NCBI RefSeq assembly: GCF_950295315.1 | Contig: NC_080164.1 | Span: forward strand, 108,440,947-108,504,946 | DNA: 64,000 nucleotides | Direction: 5' to 3' | Origin: Erinaceus europaeus | Taxonomy: Eukaryota > Chordata > Mammalia > Eulipotyphla > Erinaceidae | Shown: positions 43,939 through 54,941 of the stretch, piece after piece | Position numbering within the stretch: position 1 is the first letter of the stretch | Layout of the letters: each line of letters starts with the position of its first letter | Program-made: the position numbers and the translations under genes | Notes under the pieces: model-generated | The model's input: only the letters and a program-made list of their open reading frames with translations | Told to the model about the DNA's origin: nothing | Database searches by the model: none

Positions 43939-43954
43939 AAGAAATCAGATGAGG

Positions 43955-44299
43955 GGGTCGGGCGGTGGCGCAGTGGGTTAAGCGCATGTGGCGCAAAGCG
44001 CAGGGACCAGTGTAAGGATCCCGGTTCAAGCCCCCGGCTCCCCGCCTGCAGGGGAGTCACTTCACAGGCGGTGAAGCAGGTCTACAGGTGTCTATTTTTC
44101 TCTCCCCCCTCTGTCTTCCCCTCCTCTCTCCATTTCTCTGTCCTATCCAACAACGAACAACATCAACAATGGCAATAATAATAACCACAACGAGGCTACA
44201 ACAACAAGGGCAACAAAAAGGGGGAAAAATGGCCTCCAGGAGCGGTGGATTCATGGTGCAGGCACCGAGCCCAGCAGTAACCCTGGAGGGGAAAAAAAA
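43955..44299 (+). mobile_element. Full-length type A SINE with 3' extension and TSD
   Basis: 345 bp: GGTCGGGCGGTGGCGCAGTGG head, intact A and B boxes (GGTTCAAGCCC), CCCCGCCTGCAGGGG, CT body, CAACAAGGGCAACAAAAAG linker, then the extension ATGGCCTCCAGGAGCGGTGG to CCTGGAGGGG and an A-run. TSD AAGAAATCAGATGAGG is exact at 43939-43954 and 44300-44315. Best-preserved long form in the window. Confidence 0.96.
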
Positions 44300-44304
44300 A
44301 AGAA

Positions 44305-44430
44305 ATCAGATGAGGGGAGGATGTCTGAGAACTGGTGTTTTGATTTTGACTTTGCCAAAAACCAGCAACATCTTGCTATTGGAAAGTTACAGTGATATGG
44401 GTGTTTGTTCTTGTTTATAAAATAGAAGGA
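44305..44430 (+). repeat. Dispersed duplicate, copy 1
   Basis: Matches 46747-46873 at roughly 90% identity, including a 50-bp exact core beginning TTGACTTTGCCAAAAACC. It may contain an old MIR core (GGAAAGTTACAGTGA, TTTATAAAATA), but the identity is too high for two independent ancient MIRs. Confidence 0.8.
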
Positions 44431-44469
44431 ATTAACTTGATTTTTTATTTTTTTAACATTTATTCTGGG

Positions 44470-44690
44470 AGGGCCAGGTGGTAGTGTACCTTGTTAAGCA
44501 TTCACATTACAGTGTGAAAGGACCCGGGTTCAAGCCCCTGGTCCCCAAATGCAGGAGGGAAGAAGCTTCACAAGTGGTGAAGCGGGGCTACAGATGTCTC
44601 TCTGTTTCTCTCCCTCTCTATCTCCACCTCTCCATTCAATTTCTCTCTGTCTCTATCTAGTAATAAATACAAATATTTTAAGGAAAGATT
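44470..44690 (+). mobile_element. SINE, type B
   Basis: GGGCCAGGTGGTAGTGTACC head, GGGTTCAAGCCCC B box, CT body and TAGTAATAAATACAAAT tail. Confidence 0.86.
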
Positions 44691-44699
44691 TATTCTGTG

Positions 44700-44855
44700 G
44701 TGGTAAAGGTGGTGGTGCAATGGATAAAGTATTAGACTCTCAAGCATGAGGTGCTGAGTTCAATCCCTGGAAGCACAAGTACCAGAGTGATTTCCAGTTT
44801 CTTTCTCTCTTTCTTAACTTTCTCACTGATAAATATAAAATCTTTTTCTAAAAAA
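44700..44855 (+). mobile_element. SINE, type D
   Basis: GGTGGTGGTGCAATGGATAAAG head, GAGTTCAATCCCTGG B box and CTCACTGATAAATATAAAATC tail. Confidence 0.82.
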
Positions 44856-44994
44856 ATATGTTCTGTGTATACATGAGACAGAGACAGAGACAGAGAAACC
44901 GTGATCAAATACCATTCCAATATATTGATTCAGAAGATTTTATGGATAACACCAAGCATTCAAACCTAGTGCTTGACCAGGGAGTCACCACCCC

Positions 44995-45170
44995 AGTTAC
45001 TATTTACTATCATAATCCCCCCCACACACACACACACACACAGACTCTTGCTCTACCAGAGCACACTCAGCTCAGGCTTTTGGTGGTTCAGGGGGATTGA
45101 ACCTGGGACTTTGAAGCCTCAGGAGTGAGAGGCTTTTTGCAGGACCATTATGCTATCTATCCCCACCCAT
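44995..45170 (-). mobile_element. SINE, type C, with (CA)n
   Basis: CA run (45019-45041), then CTACCAGAGCACACTCAGCTCAGG, GGGGGATTGAACCTGGGAC and CATTATGCTATCTATCCC, antisense. Confidence 0.8.
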
Positions 45171-45955
45171 ACTTTCATAATCTCTTACATCAGAAGGCAA
45201 AGTTTTCTTCCACTTTTATTGCCAGGGATTAAATGTCTCACATTCTGATGACTTCACTAAAGCATTTTTAAGTCTTTATCCTCGGATGCCTGGAAGCAGA
45301 ACTCTTGGTAAACTTGTGCTGAGGTCCAGGCCTGCTCACCAGCAGGCTAGGTCTTCCAGGAGGCTGATGTCAGCAAGAAGGGTGAGCTGGAGGAGGGACA
45401 GCAGCAGGAGCAGCGTTTATAGCAGTTTACAGCTCTCCTCGCCACACACCTGCTGCAGCAGATGATGTTCTGTGGCTCTGAGCTATGCCCGCCTCTGCAT
45501 GGACTTCCCTTGACCTGTCCCCCTCCTTGGTGTGCACACACCTGCCCCATAGGCTGGGCCCTTGGTATGTCACTGCTCCCTGCAGGGAAGAGCTATAAAG
45601 CAAGGTGCCATCCATAAAACTGCAGGTATGAACTGCACAGGTCAAGTCGCCTGGGACCAGGTTCAGGAACAGAAGTGAACCAGCGGAAGGGGTGGGCAGA
45701 ACAGTGAGGCAAACTAGCTGTTTCATGTCAGGGGTATCCCTTGGAGTGACCCCAACAATTCATTTCATAGAGTTCAAACACAACAAGGTGAAATTCATTT
45801 ATAGGTCTGATGATGACAGTATAGCACTGTCCTGCAATTACACAAGCTTGTAACATTCTGTCAAATTATAATAATATTTATATGCTTTTTGTTTGCAGTC
45901 AGAGTTATCACAGGGGTTCAGTTTCTATACAATAGCTCTACCGGTCTCTGCACCC
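45171..45955. other. Single-copy with a GC-rich core
   Basis: 45320-45720 is GC-richer and contains a TATA-like GCTATAAAGC at 45591. It could be an old LTR or promoter relic. A 99-codon reverse ORF (45427-45726) has no domain. No gene called. Confidence 0.4.
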
Positions 45956-45956
45956 A

Positions 45957-46240
45957 CCTTCCTTCCTTCCCTTCCTTCTCTTCCTTTCTTTTTTCTTCCT
46001 TCTTTCCTTCCTTCCTTCCTTTCTTCCTTCCTTCTTTCTCTCTCTTTCTTCCTCCTTTTCATTTCCCCTTTCCTTTCTTTCTCTCTTTCTTTCTCTTTCT
46101 TCATTCTTTCTTCTTTCATTGTTTCTGTCTTTTCTCTCTTCCTTTTTTTCTTCCTTCCTTTCTCTCATTTTCTTTCTTTCTCCATATATTCCTTTATTTT
46201 TTCTTCTTTCTCTTATTCTTGCCTCCCCCCCCCCCCACAG
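45957..46240. repeat. C/T tract ending in a C-run
   Basis: Almost pure pyrimidine with CCTT, CTTT and TTCAT interruptions, then a 14-16 base C-run near 46224-46239. Confidence 0.93.
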
Positions 46241-46430
46241 GACAGAAATTGAGAGAAAAGGAGGAGGTAGTAAAAGTGAGAGAACGAGAGACAACTGCCG
46301 CATGGCTTCACTGGTTTTGGAGCTTCCTTTCCCCTCCCCCACAGGTAGGGACTGGTGCCTTGAACCTGGATCACTGAGCAAGGCAACACATGCACCCTTC
46401 CTGGTGTACCACTTCCCAGCCCATATATAG
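46241..46430 (-). mobile_element. SINE, type B-like
   Basis: GACAGAAATTGAGAGAAAAGG, CCCACAGGTAGGGACTGG, CCTTGAACCTGG and CCTGGTGTACCACTTCCCAGCCC, antisense. Confidence 0.75.
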
Positions 46431-46746
46431 TTAAAGTAATCTACTGGATTTATTGCAGTTCATTCAACTCCAAATGCACAGTTTGCTACATGATTCTATA
46501 ACAGATTAGAAGCCCACAGAGTAAGAATGAGTAGAGGCAGCTCTGTCTGAGTGGACTCTCATAGTCCACAGACACTCCCTCTTACTCTGCCCTTTCTCCA
46601 ATATGGCTGAGAGATAGTGAGGTGAGAGGCTCATTGTTTCAGCAAGCTATTTGGCAGGGTGTTTCAGGAGTGGATCTACTCTTTCCCTGAAGTCAGTTGG
46701 TTCTACTGTATACTACAAATGGGAGCTACACTATGGGCAGGTGGGA
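46431..46746. other. Single-copy, no gene seen
   Basis: Flanks the second copy of the dispersed duplicate; no coding signal. Confidence 0.4.
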
Positions 46747-46873
46747 AATCAGATGGGAAGAAGGATGTCTGGGAACAGGCATTCTGACCTTGACTTTGCC
46801 AAAAACCAGCAACATCTTGCTATTGGAAAGTTACAGTGACCTGGGTGTTTGTTCTTGTTTATAAAATAAAAGT
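46747..46873 (+). repeat. Dispersed duplicate, copy 2
   Basis: Partner of 44305-44430, direct orientation, 2.44 kb away. It is interrupted on neither side by the SINE found at copy 1, so the duplication predates or excludes that insertion. Confidence 0.8.
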
Positions 46874-46875
46874 TG

Positions 46876-47080
46876 TGGGGCCAGGTGGTGGTGCACCAGG
46901 TTATTTCTCAAGGACATTCACATTACAGTGCACAAGGACATAGGTTCAAGCCCTGCAGGGGGAAAGCTTCACGAGTGGTGAAGCAGGGCTGCAGGTATCT
47001 CTCTGTGTCTTTTCCTCTCTATCTTCCTCTTCCCTCTAAATATCTCTCTCTTTTACCAAATAAAAATAAATTAAATTAAA
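46876..47080 (+). mobile_element. SINE, type B
   Basis: GGGGCCAGGTGGTGGTGCACC head, GGTTCAAGCC B box, shortened centre, CT body and AAATAAAAATAAATTAAATT tail. Confidence 0.85.
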
Positions 47081-47091
47081 AATAGTTCAAT

Positions 47092-47785
47092 TCACATCAA
47101 GTTGATGGGGTTTACAGTCAACAATATTTATATACCTTTCCCATATTTGGGAGCTACTCTCTTCCCTGATCCAGCTTTCTGGTACTTTTTCCAGCCATGA
47201 TATTATCTCCCCAGACAATAACTTGGACCCATCTGCATATCAGATTTCAGGATCAGGGGGAAAAAACTAGTATAGTTTTGGAATGTAACTAAAATATGCC
47301 TAGTAGCTATCTACAAAATGGAGACCCCCCCCCCAATTTTCACCTGCACTACTTCAGCCTTTAGGTTCATGATTAGTCAACAACTTGTTTGGCTTTATAT
47401 GTTAACTCTCTTTTCAGCCACCAGGTTCTAGATGCTATCATGATGCCAACCAGACTTCCCTGGACAGACAACCCTACCAATGTGTCTTGGAGCTCTGATT
47501 TCCCAGAACCCCACCCCACTTGGGAGAGAGAGAGAGAGAGAGAGGCTGAGTATGGATCAACCTGTCAACACCCGTGTTCAGCGTGGAAGCAATTACAGAA
47601 GCTAGACCTTCCACCTTTTGAACCCCATAATGACCCTAGGTCCATACTCCTAGAGGGATAAAGAATAGGAAAGTTATCAGGGGGTGGGATGGGATACGGA
47701 GTTCTGGTGGTGGGAATTGTGTGGAGTTGTACCCCTCTTATCTTATGGTTTTATCGGTGTTTCCTTTTTATAAATAAATTTAAAA
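47092..47785 (+). mobile_element. L1 3' UTR insertion with TSD
   Basis: Sense long-type UTR from GGGTTTACAGTCAACAATATT to GTTGTACCCCTCTTATC and TTTATAAATAAATTTAAA. Flanks AATAgTTCAATT (47083-47094) and AATAaTTCAATT (47786-47797) form a TSD with one change, located in the SINE tail. Confidence 0.85.
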
Positions 47786-47799
47786 AATAATTCAATTAA

Positions 47800-47965
47800 A
47801 TTAAAGTTGCAAGGAACAGAGTTAAAGTCCCGGTCCCCCCCGCTCCCCACCAAGCTTCACAAGTGCTAAAGTAGGGCTCTATCCTTCTCTATCCTCCTTC
47901 CCTCTCAGCTTTCCTCAGTTCTATCAAATACACGAAAAATAAAATATAGCAAACATTTTTAAAAA
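47800..47965 (+). mobile_element. SINE fragment, type B
   Basis: CCCGCTCCCCACCAAGCTTCACAAG centre, CTATCCTCCTTCCCTCTCAG body and AAATAAAATATAG tail; the tRNA-like head is lost. Confidence 0.65.
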
Positions 47966-48029
47966 GTTGCAGAACCCTATTTGTTAAAACACATGGGCAT
48001 AAAGGCAGGCAATGTTGAGGACTGTATTT

Positions 48030-48305
48030 ATTTTTTTTAAATTGTATCAGTGATTTACAAAATTACATGTCAACAGAGGTATAATTCCACATTTTTCCCA
48101 CCACCAGAATTCTGAATCCCCATTCCTTCCATTGCAAGCCACCAAAGTTCTAAAGTTGCAGATATGGGTTAGCTATCATCTCTACAACTATCTGTCTATA
48201 TTTGTACATAATTGCCCCCTTTTTCTTCCAGGTCCAGTCCTCTCCCCCTCCAGGCCACTCATGACAACATTTCTACTTCCAAATGTTCCTCACTTTTTCC
48301 TTCTC
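48030..48305 (-). mobile_element. Variant L1 3' UTR end
   Basis: ATTGTATCAGTGATTTACAAAATTACATG, CACCACCAGAATTCTGAATCC, CATCTCTACAACTATCTGTC and CCACTCATGACAACATTTC match 26790-27030 and, more weakly, 54740-55060. Confidence 0.7.
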
Positions 48306-48306
48306 T

Positions 48307-48332
48307 CTGTGTGTGTGTGTGTGCGTGCGTGT
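48307..48332. repeat. (GT)n microsatellite
   Basis: GT units with two GC substitutions. Confidence 0.92.
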
Positions 48333-48334
48333 GT

Positions 48335-48500
48335 CCTGATGGAGCTCTGCTTCACTACTCATGAAGAGTCCACCTAAGGAAGGTGGACTCACTACTCGTG
48401 AAGCTTTTCCCCTGCAGGTGGGCGACCAGGAGCTTGAACCTGTGTCCTCGCATACTATAATGTCTGTGCTTAACTAGGTGAGCCACTGTCTGCCCCCCAC
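48335..48500 (-). mobile_element. SINE, type B
   Basis: CTGCTTCACTACTCATGAAG appears twice (48345 and 48388) because of a small internal duplication; then CCCCTGCAGGTGGGCGACC and GCTTAACTAGGTGAGCCACTG, antisense. Confidence 0.78.
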
Positions 48501-49316
48501 CACCACTTTGTTTGTTTTTTTAAACAAGACTTAATTAAAAAAAAAATTCCTGTCCATTGTTAAAAGTAAATCCAGTACAAGACAGAAAGCAGACTTCTCT
48601 GTGGAGGCACTAAGCTCCTTGTTGTTATTAGTGGAGATAACATACTCACAGCCAGCCTTTTTCTTTCTCTCAGACCGTCCTTCTCACCCACCTCAAAAAG
48701 TTGATCTTTTCTCTCCCCACCTCCACCCCAGAGAGGAAAAAAAAAAGAAGTCTATATCCAAATCTTTCTGGATGCATTAATCCTTATCAGTGCTACTTTA
48801 TACCTGAGAGAGCAACAATTTCTATTTTGTGACTTTGTTTTTTTCCCAAACTCCTTAGCATTTCTGTGGCCATCGTGGGTCTAAGATTGGCTTTCCAGTG
48901 TTACCACACTTCACTTTATAAGCGCCCACAAAAGACTACAGATACTGGAAGGAGCCGCCTGATAACTGAGCTTTGAAACCCCAAGCTGCCATCGTCTTTC
49001 TTTTCACTGAACGGATTCTTTGAAAGGAAGTTGGAAATAAAAGAGCAAAATGCCCAGTTGCCCAACAGAGATTTCTTTCGAGTAAAGATCACCTAACACA
49101 TTTGTCTCTCCTTCCTTCCTTCCTTTTTTTTTTTTTTTTTTCCTTGTTAACCATGTCCAATCCTGTTGTACAGGTACTGGTTGATACTTTTTTTTTTTTT
49201 TTTAACCCTCTGCTGCTTCTCATTTGTCTTCCAACATTTTTCCCCCAACCTCTTTCAACATTAACTCTTCCTGGCTTCACTATATTCTTGAAGAGATTTC
49301 AAGCAAAGGCTTCCTT
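48501..49316. other. Single-copy, possible conserved block
   Basis: No repeats apart from A- and T-runs (48538, 49128, 49188). 48850-49080 keeps CpGs and balanced composition without ORFs. No gene called. Confidence 0.45.
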
Positions 49317-49330
49317 AGGTGGACTCTTCT

Positions 49331-49646
49331 TTTTCTTTTTTAATTTAAATTTTTTTTTTTTACATTTTTTATGTATTTTCCCTTTTGTTGATCTTGGGTT
49401 TTATTGTTGTTGTAGTTATTGCTGTTGTTATTGATGTTTTCGTTGTTGGATAGGACAGAGAGAAATGGAAAGAGAGGAGGGAAAGACAGAGGGGGGAGAG
49501 AAAGATAGACACCTGCAGACCTGCTTCACCACCTGTGAAGCGACTCCCCTGCAGGCGGGGAGCAGGGGCTTGAACCAGGATCCTTAAGCCAGTCCTTGTG
49601 CTTTGCGCCACATGTGCTTAACCTGCTGTGTTACCACCTGACTCCC
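49331..49646 (-). mobile_element. SINE, type A, with TSD
   Basis: T-run, CCCTTTTGTTGATCTTGGG, TTGTTATTGATGTTTTCGTTGTTGG, CCCCTGCAGGCGGGGAGCAGG and GTTACCACCTGACTCCC, antisense. TSD AGGTGGACTCTTCT is exact at 49317-49330 and 49647-49660. Confidence 0.95.
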
Positions 49647-49734
49647 AGGTGGACTCTTCTAACCTCCAATTATAGAAACAAACTAATGAAGGTAAGGGGG
49701 GGTGGGAATTCAATTATTTTTTTTTCTTTTTAAG

Positions 49735-49945
49735 TTGATTTTTTAAAATTATCTTTATTGGATAAAAACAACCAGAAATCGAGGGGGAAGGAAGTGATAG
49801 AGAGGGAGAGAGATAGAGAGACACCTGCAGCCCTGCTTCATCAATCACAAAGCTTTCCCCCTGCAGGTGGGGACCAGGGGCTTGAACCTGGGTCCTTGTG
49901 CATTTTAACATGTGTGCTCAACTAAGAGTATCATCACCTGGCCCC
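49735..49945 (-). mobile_element. SINE, type B
   Basis: TTTATTGGATAAAAACAACCAG, CCCCCTGCAGGTGGGGACCAGGGGCTTGAACC and ATCATCACCTGGCCCC, antisense. Confidence 0.9.
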
Positions 49946-50818
49946 TCAATTCTTCATTAAGGTGAGAGCCATGTGCTATTGGATTTGGATGACTCGCTGC
50001 AGAAGGGTAACTATTTTCTTCTCTGTCATGTGTACATATTCCAAACGGTGGCATTCACTCCCAGTCAAGAAAGGAATCAAGGAAATCGATGCCCGTGGTA
50101 TCCTATCTGAGTCTCTCGCCACCCCCCCCCCCCATTTCTCTCTTTCATCTTACTCCTTTCTCCCCTCCCTTTTTTTAAAGGGTTAAACTGGGTGGTTTTC
50201 AAAGTTTTACAAGAGAACTATTAGTGAAAAACAATCTGATACATTCAACTGACGCAGGCCCTACTCTCTCCCTCTAATCTTTCAGCAGGACCCAAGGGAG
50301 GCTAAAGTTTAGATCAGCCTATTCTCCAAGAGAACTTTGATTCACTATTAAATTCCGTCTAATGAAGATGACTTTGCCATCCCACGGCCATCAGCAGGCA
50401 ATGTGTGGGACAATGCAGAACCCACCTTGTATAGAGGAACATTGTTCTTTCTTCTTGGTTAACCCTGCTGAATAGAAGCGCCTGGAAATTCACATGCAGA
50501 GGGGACCTGTGAAATCAGTAGCAGGAGGAGTCTCTAGGGTGCCTGAGCGCTGCGAGGTAAGGAAATCACTGTTTGGCTTCAGTACATACTTGCCCGTGTT
50601 ATACAGCTTGTCCTGTGGATGAAAGGGCAAACAGTGGGCAGGAAGAAGGAGTCAGCAAAGAGAGGGGACAGAGATGTAGGAATTCTTCTGGGGAAAAGCA
50701 AGATGACAATAACATAGAATCAGATTCAGTCTAGCTTTCCCAGCTTCTTGCCTTGCATATAAGCAGCTTTTAAAGACAGCAAGTTACAGAATCCTAGAGA
50801 GCGCTCTTTTAAATTCTT
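49946..50818. other. Single-copy, possible conserved block
   Basis: 0.87 kb with a C-run at 50124-50134. 50240-50640 has retained CpGs and includes CTGCGAGGTAAGGA, which resembles a splice donor, but no exon can be supported. Confidence 0.45.
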
Positions 50819-50830
50819 AAAGAATTTCTG

Positions 50831-51118
50831 GCAGACTGGGCAGTGGTGGATCTGGTTAAGTGCACATATCACCATGCCTAAAGACGCAGGTTTGAGCCCT
50901 TGCAGGGGGGGGGGGGGGGGGAAGCTTCCTGAACAGTAAAGAGGGGCTACAGGTGTCTCTCTTTCTCTCTCTGTCTCTAATCTCCCCTCCATTCTCAATT
51001 TCTCTCTGTTCTGTTACATAAAAATAGAAAGAAAAAAAAGAGAGAGAAAGAAAAAATAGCCACCAGGAGCAGTGGCTTTCCAGTGCTGATACTGACCCTG
51101 CCACAACACTGTGGGCAA
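50831..51118 (+). mobile_element. SINE, type B with extension
   Basis: GGCAGACTGGGCAGTGGTGG head, a G-run (50906-50921), CT body, AAAAATAGAAAGAAAAAAAAGAG linker and CACCAGGAGCAGTGG extension. AAAGAATTTCT stands on both sides (50820 and 51120). Confidence 0.85.
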
Positions 51119-51130
51119 AAAAAGAATTTC

Positions 51131-51456
51131 TTTTTCCTTTTTTTTTTTTGCCTCCAGTGTTATTGCTGGGGTTCGGTGTCTGCACTATGAATCTACTGCT
51201 CCTGGAGACCATTTTTTCCCCTTTTGTTGTGCTTATTGTTTATCGTTGTTATTATTGTTATCGTTCTTGTTGAATAGGATGGAGAGAAACCAAGAGAGAA
51301 GGGGAAGACAGGGCGAGAGAAAGACACCTGCAGACCTGCTTCACCACTTGAGGAGTGATCCCCCTGCAGGTGGGGAGTGGGGGGCTCCAATCTGAATCCT
51401 TATTCCCGTCCTTGTTCTTTTCTCCATGCACACTTAACCCACTTCCCAGCCTCCCC
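51131..51456 (-). mobile_element. SINE, type A with extension, inserted in the TSD of the previous SINE
   Basis: GCCTCCAGTGTTATTGCTGGGG extension, CCCCTTTTGTTGTGC, CCCCTGCAGGTGGGGAGTGG and CACTTCCCAGCC antisense head. AAAAGAATTTCT occurs at 51119-51130 and 51457-51468, so the target site now exists three times. Confidence 0.87.
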
Positions 51457-51624
51457 AAAAGAATTTCTGATGTGTCTTTTGCGAAAATCACAAGTTACAG
51501 GGTAAAAAATGATTCTGGAAACTATTCAATCAGAATCCTGTAATTACAATGTTTATTTAGTTACAGGACACTTAAAGAAATCAGCAAAATTGGACAAATG
51601 AAAGTTCACAATTTTTTTTCTAGG

Positions 51625-51850
51625 GGGGTGGGTTACTGGGTGGTGGCTCACCTAGTAAAGCACACACATTACCATGCCTAAGGACCTGGTTCAAGCCCCT
51701 GGTGCTCACTTGCAGGAAGATGCTTCATGAGCTGCGCTGAAGTTGTCTCTCCTCCCTGTCTCACCTTCTATTAAAAAGAAAGAAAGCAGGGGAGAAATGG
51801 CTGCCAGGAATAATGGAACCCTGTAGGCACTGATTCTTAGTAATAACTCT
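51625..51850 (+). mobile_element. SINE with extension
   Basis: GGTTACTGGGTGGTGGCTCACC head, GGTTCAAGCCCC B box, shortened body and GAAATGGCTGCCAGGAATAATGG extension to CTCTGGTGG. Confidence 0.78.
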
Positions 51851-51854
51851 GGTG

Positions 51855-54180
51855 GAAAAGAAACCACATCAACAAGAGCAAGACCAAAAACCACATAGTC
51901 ATATCAATAGATGCAGAGAAAGCCTTTGATAAAATACAACATCCCTTTACGATCAAAACACTACACAACATGGGAATAGATGGAAAATTCCTGAAGATAG
52001 TGGAGTCTATATATAGCAAACCTACTGCCAACATCATACTCAATGGTGAAAAACTGGAAGCATTTCTTCTCAGATCAGGTACTAGACAGGGCTACCCACT
52101 ATCACCATGACTATTCAACATAGTGTTGGAAGTTCTTGCCATAGCAATCAGGTAGGAGCAAGGAATTAAAGGAATGATTGGAAGATTGGAAGAGAAGAAA
52201 TCAAACTCTCCCTATTTCCAGGTGGCATGATAGTATACACAGAAAAACCTAAGGAATTCAGCTTTTGGAAATCATTAGGCAATACAGTAAGGTGTCAGGC
52301 TACAAAATTAGCATTCAAAAGTCAGTGGCATTCCTCTATGCAAACACTAAGTTAGAAGAAATTGAAATCCAGAAATCAATTCCTTTTACTATAGCAATAA
52401 AAACAATAAACTATCTAGGAGTAAACCTAACCAAAGAAGTGAAAGACTTGTATACTGAAAATTATGAGTCACTACTCAAGGGAATTGAAAAAGACACAAA
52501 GAAGTGGAAAGATATTCCATGTTCATGGGCTGGAAGAATTAACATCATCAAAATGAATATACTACCCAGAGCCATCTACAGATTTAATGCTATCCCCATC
52601 AAGTTCCCACGCACATTTTTTAGGAGAATAGAACAAATGCTACAAATGTTTATCTGGAACCAGAAAAGACCTAGAATTGACAAAATAATCTTGATAAAAA
52701 AAGAACATAACCGGAGGCATCACACTCCCAGATCTCAAATTGTATTATAGGGCCTTTGTCATCAAAACTTCTTGGTACTGGAACATGAATAGACATACTG
52801 ACCAGTGGAATAGAATTGAGAGCCCAGAAGTGAGCCCCGACACCTATGGACAGCTAATCTTTGACAAAGGGGCCCAAACTATTAAATGGGGAAAGCAGAG
52901 TCTCTTCAACAAATGGTGTTGGAAAGAATGGGTTGAAACAAGGAGAAGAATGAAACTGAACCACTGTATTTCCCCAAATACAAAAGTAAATTAAAAATGG
53001 ACCAAGGACTTGGATGTTAGACCACAAACTATCAGATACGTAGAGGAAAATATTGGCAGAACTCTTTTCCACATAAATTTTAAATACATCTTCAGTGAAA
53101 TGAATCCAATTACAAAGAAGACTAAGGCAAGTATAAACCTATGGGACTACATCAAATTAAAAAGCTTCTTCACAGCAAAAGAAACTACTACCCAAACCAA
53201 GAGACCCCTCACAAAATGGGAGAAGATCTTTACATTCCATACATCAGACAAGAGTTGAATTGAGCCAAACTCAACAACAAGACAACAAATAACTGCATCC
53301 AAAAATGGGGGGAGGACATGGACAGAATACTCACCACAGAAGAGATCCAACAGTCCAAGAAACACAGGAAAAAATGCTCCAAGTATCTGATTGTCAGAGA
53401 AATGCAAATAAAGACAACAATGAGATACCACTTCACTCCTGTGAGAATGTCATACATCAGAATAGGTAACAGCAGCAAATGCTGGAGAGGGTGTGGGGTC
53501 AAAGGAACCCTCCTACACTGCTGGTGGGAATGTCAATTGGTCCAACCTGTGTGGAGAACACTCAGATGGCTAGAAATGGACTTACCCTATGATCCTGCAA
53601 TTCCTCTCCTAGGGATATATCCCAAGGAACCCAACACATCCATCCAAAAAGATCTGTGTACACATATCTTCTTGGCAGCACAATTTGTAATAGCCAAAAC
53701 CTGGAAGCAACCCAGATGTCCAACAACAGATGAGTTTCTGATCAAGTTGTGGTATATATACACAATGGAATACTACTCAGCTATAAAAAATGGTGACTTA
53801 ACCATTTTCAGCTGATCTTGGATGGACCTTGAAAAATTCATGTTAAGTGAAATAAGTCAGAAACATAAGGATGAACATGGGATGATCTCACTCTCAGGCA
53901 GAAGTTAAAAAACAAGATCAGAAAAGAAAACACAAGTAGAACCTGAAATGGAATTGGCGTATCACACCAAAGTAAAAGACTCTGGGGTGGGTGGGTGGGG
54001 AGAATACAGGTCCAAGAAGGATGACAGAGGACCTAGTGGGAGTTGTATTGTTATATGGGAAACTGGGGAATGTTATGCATGTATGAACTATTGTATTTAC
54101 TTTTGAATGTAAAACATTAATTCCCCAATAAAGAAATTTTTAAAAAAGAAAAGAAAAGAAAAAAAAAAAAGAAAAAAAGA
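51855..54180 (+). mobile_element. 5'-truncated L1, short-UTR lineage
   Basis: Starts inside the reverse transcriptase part of ORF2, runs to a short 3' UTR (CTCTGGGGTGGGTGGGTGGGG at about 53978, a G-rich run) and ends ATTCCCCAATAAAG plus A-run. Its middle is identical to 59363-59815 for 453 bp. No convincing TSD seen. Confidence 0.93.
51862..53815 (+). pseudogene. L1 ORF2 fragment (RT to C-terminus)
   Basis: Order: [21 protein letters not shown] RT block (51890-51940), the catalytic FADD position changed to FPGG (about 52217-52230), YSKVSGYKI and SVAFLYAN (52285-52350), [16 protein letters not shown] (52555-52600), a +1 frameshift near 52700 shared with 59700, then [17 protein letters not shown], and the C-terminal domain (53318-53815, [19 protein letters not shown], ending LTIFS). 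Non-functional. Confidence 0.9.
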
Positions 54181-54244
54181 AATACAGGCAGAGTCAGGAG
54201 GGTACTTGGATACTGGAAGCAGGGAATTGCTTATGTGTTTTTCT

Positions 54245-54255
54245 GGTGTGTGTGT

Positions 54256-54307
<52 letters not shown>
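54245..54307. repeat. (GT)n microsatellite
   Basis: About 31 GT units with one TA change. Confidence 0.96.
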
Positions 54308-54309
<2 letters not shown>

Positions 54310-54509
54310 ATTAGGCCTTCTCATAGTGATGTGAGAGGGGCCTGGCTGGAAAGAAATCCTCAAGCCAGAAGACTTGAGGAGGACTGAGTTAGAAGTTGCT
54401 ATGCCAGCTAAGGAGTGAGGAGGGGATCGAATAGGATGGGATAAGCTTCCCTGAAATTCATGTCCACAAGGAAACTATAAATACAAATTTATTAGGACAC
54501 AAGATTAAA

Positions 54510-54710
54510 AGTTTTATTTATTTATTTTGGATAGAGATAGAATGAAATTGAGAAAAAAAAAAGGAGTGGGGCAGAGGAGAAGTACAGCTACAGTACAACT
54601 TTACCATTTGTGAAGCTTCCCCCAGCAGGTGGAAACTGGGGGTTTGAATCCAGGTCCTTGAGCATGGTGACATGTGTGTGCTCAGTCAGGTGCACTACCA
54701 CCCAGCCCCT
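54510..54710 (-). mobile_element. SINE, type B
   Basis: TTTATTTATTTTGGATAGAGATAG, CCCCAGCAGGTGGAAACTGG and GTCAGGTGCACTACCACCCAGCCCC, antisense. Confidence 0.84.
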
Positions 54711-54719
54711 CAGGATAAA

Positions 54720-54906
54720 GGATTTTTTATTTTATAACTTTATTTTCTTTTATTTTTTGTTCATGATTCACAAAATTACAATATAAGAGGGGTACAATTC
54801 TATACTATTCCTACCACCAGAATTCCATGTCCCCATTCTCTCCATTGAAAACTGCAATGTTTCTCTTAAGATCACAGACATGGGTTGACTAGTATTTCTA
54901 TAAATC

Positions 54907-54941
<35 letters not shown>

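Noticed and set aside
45580..45610. Promoter around GCTATAAAGC
   Set aside because: A single TATA-like match without a downstream gene, CpG enrichment or transcript evidence.
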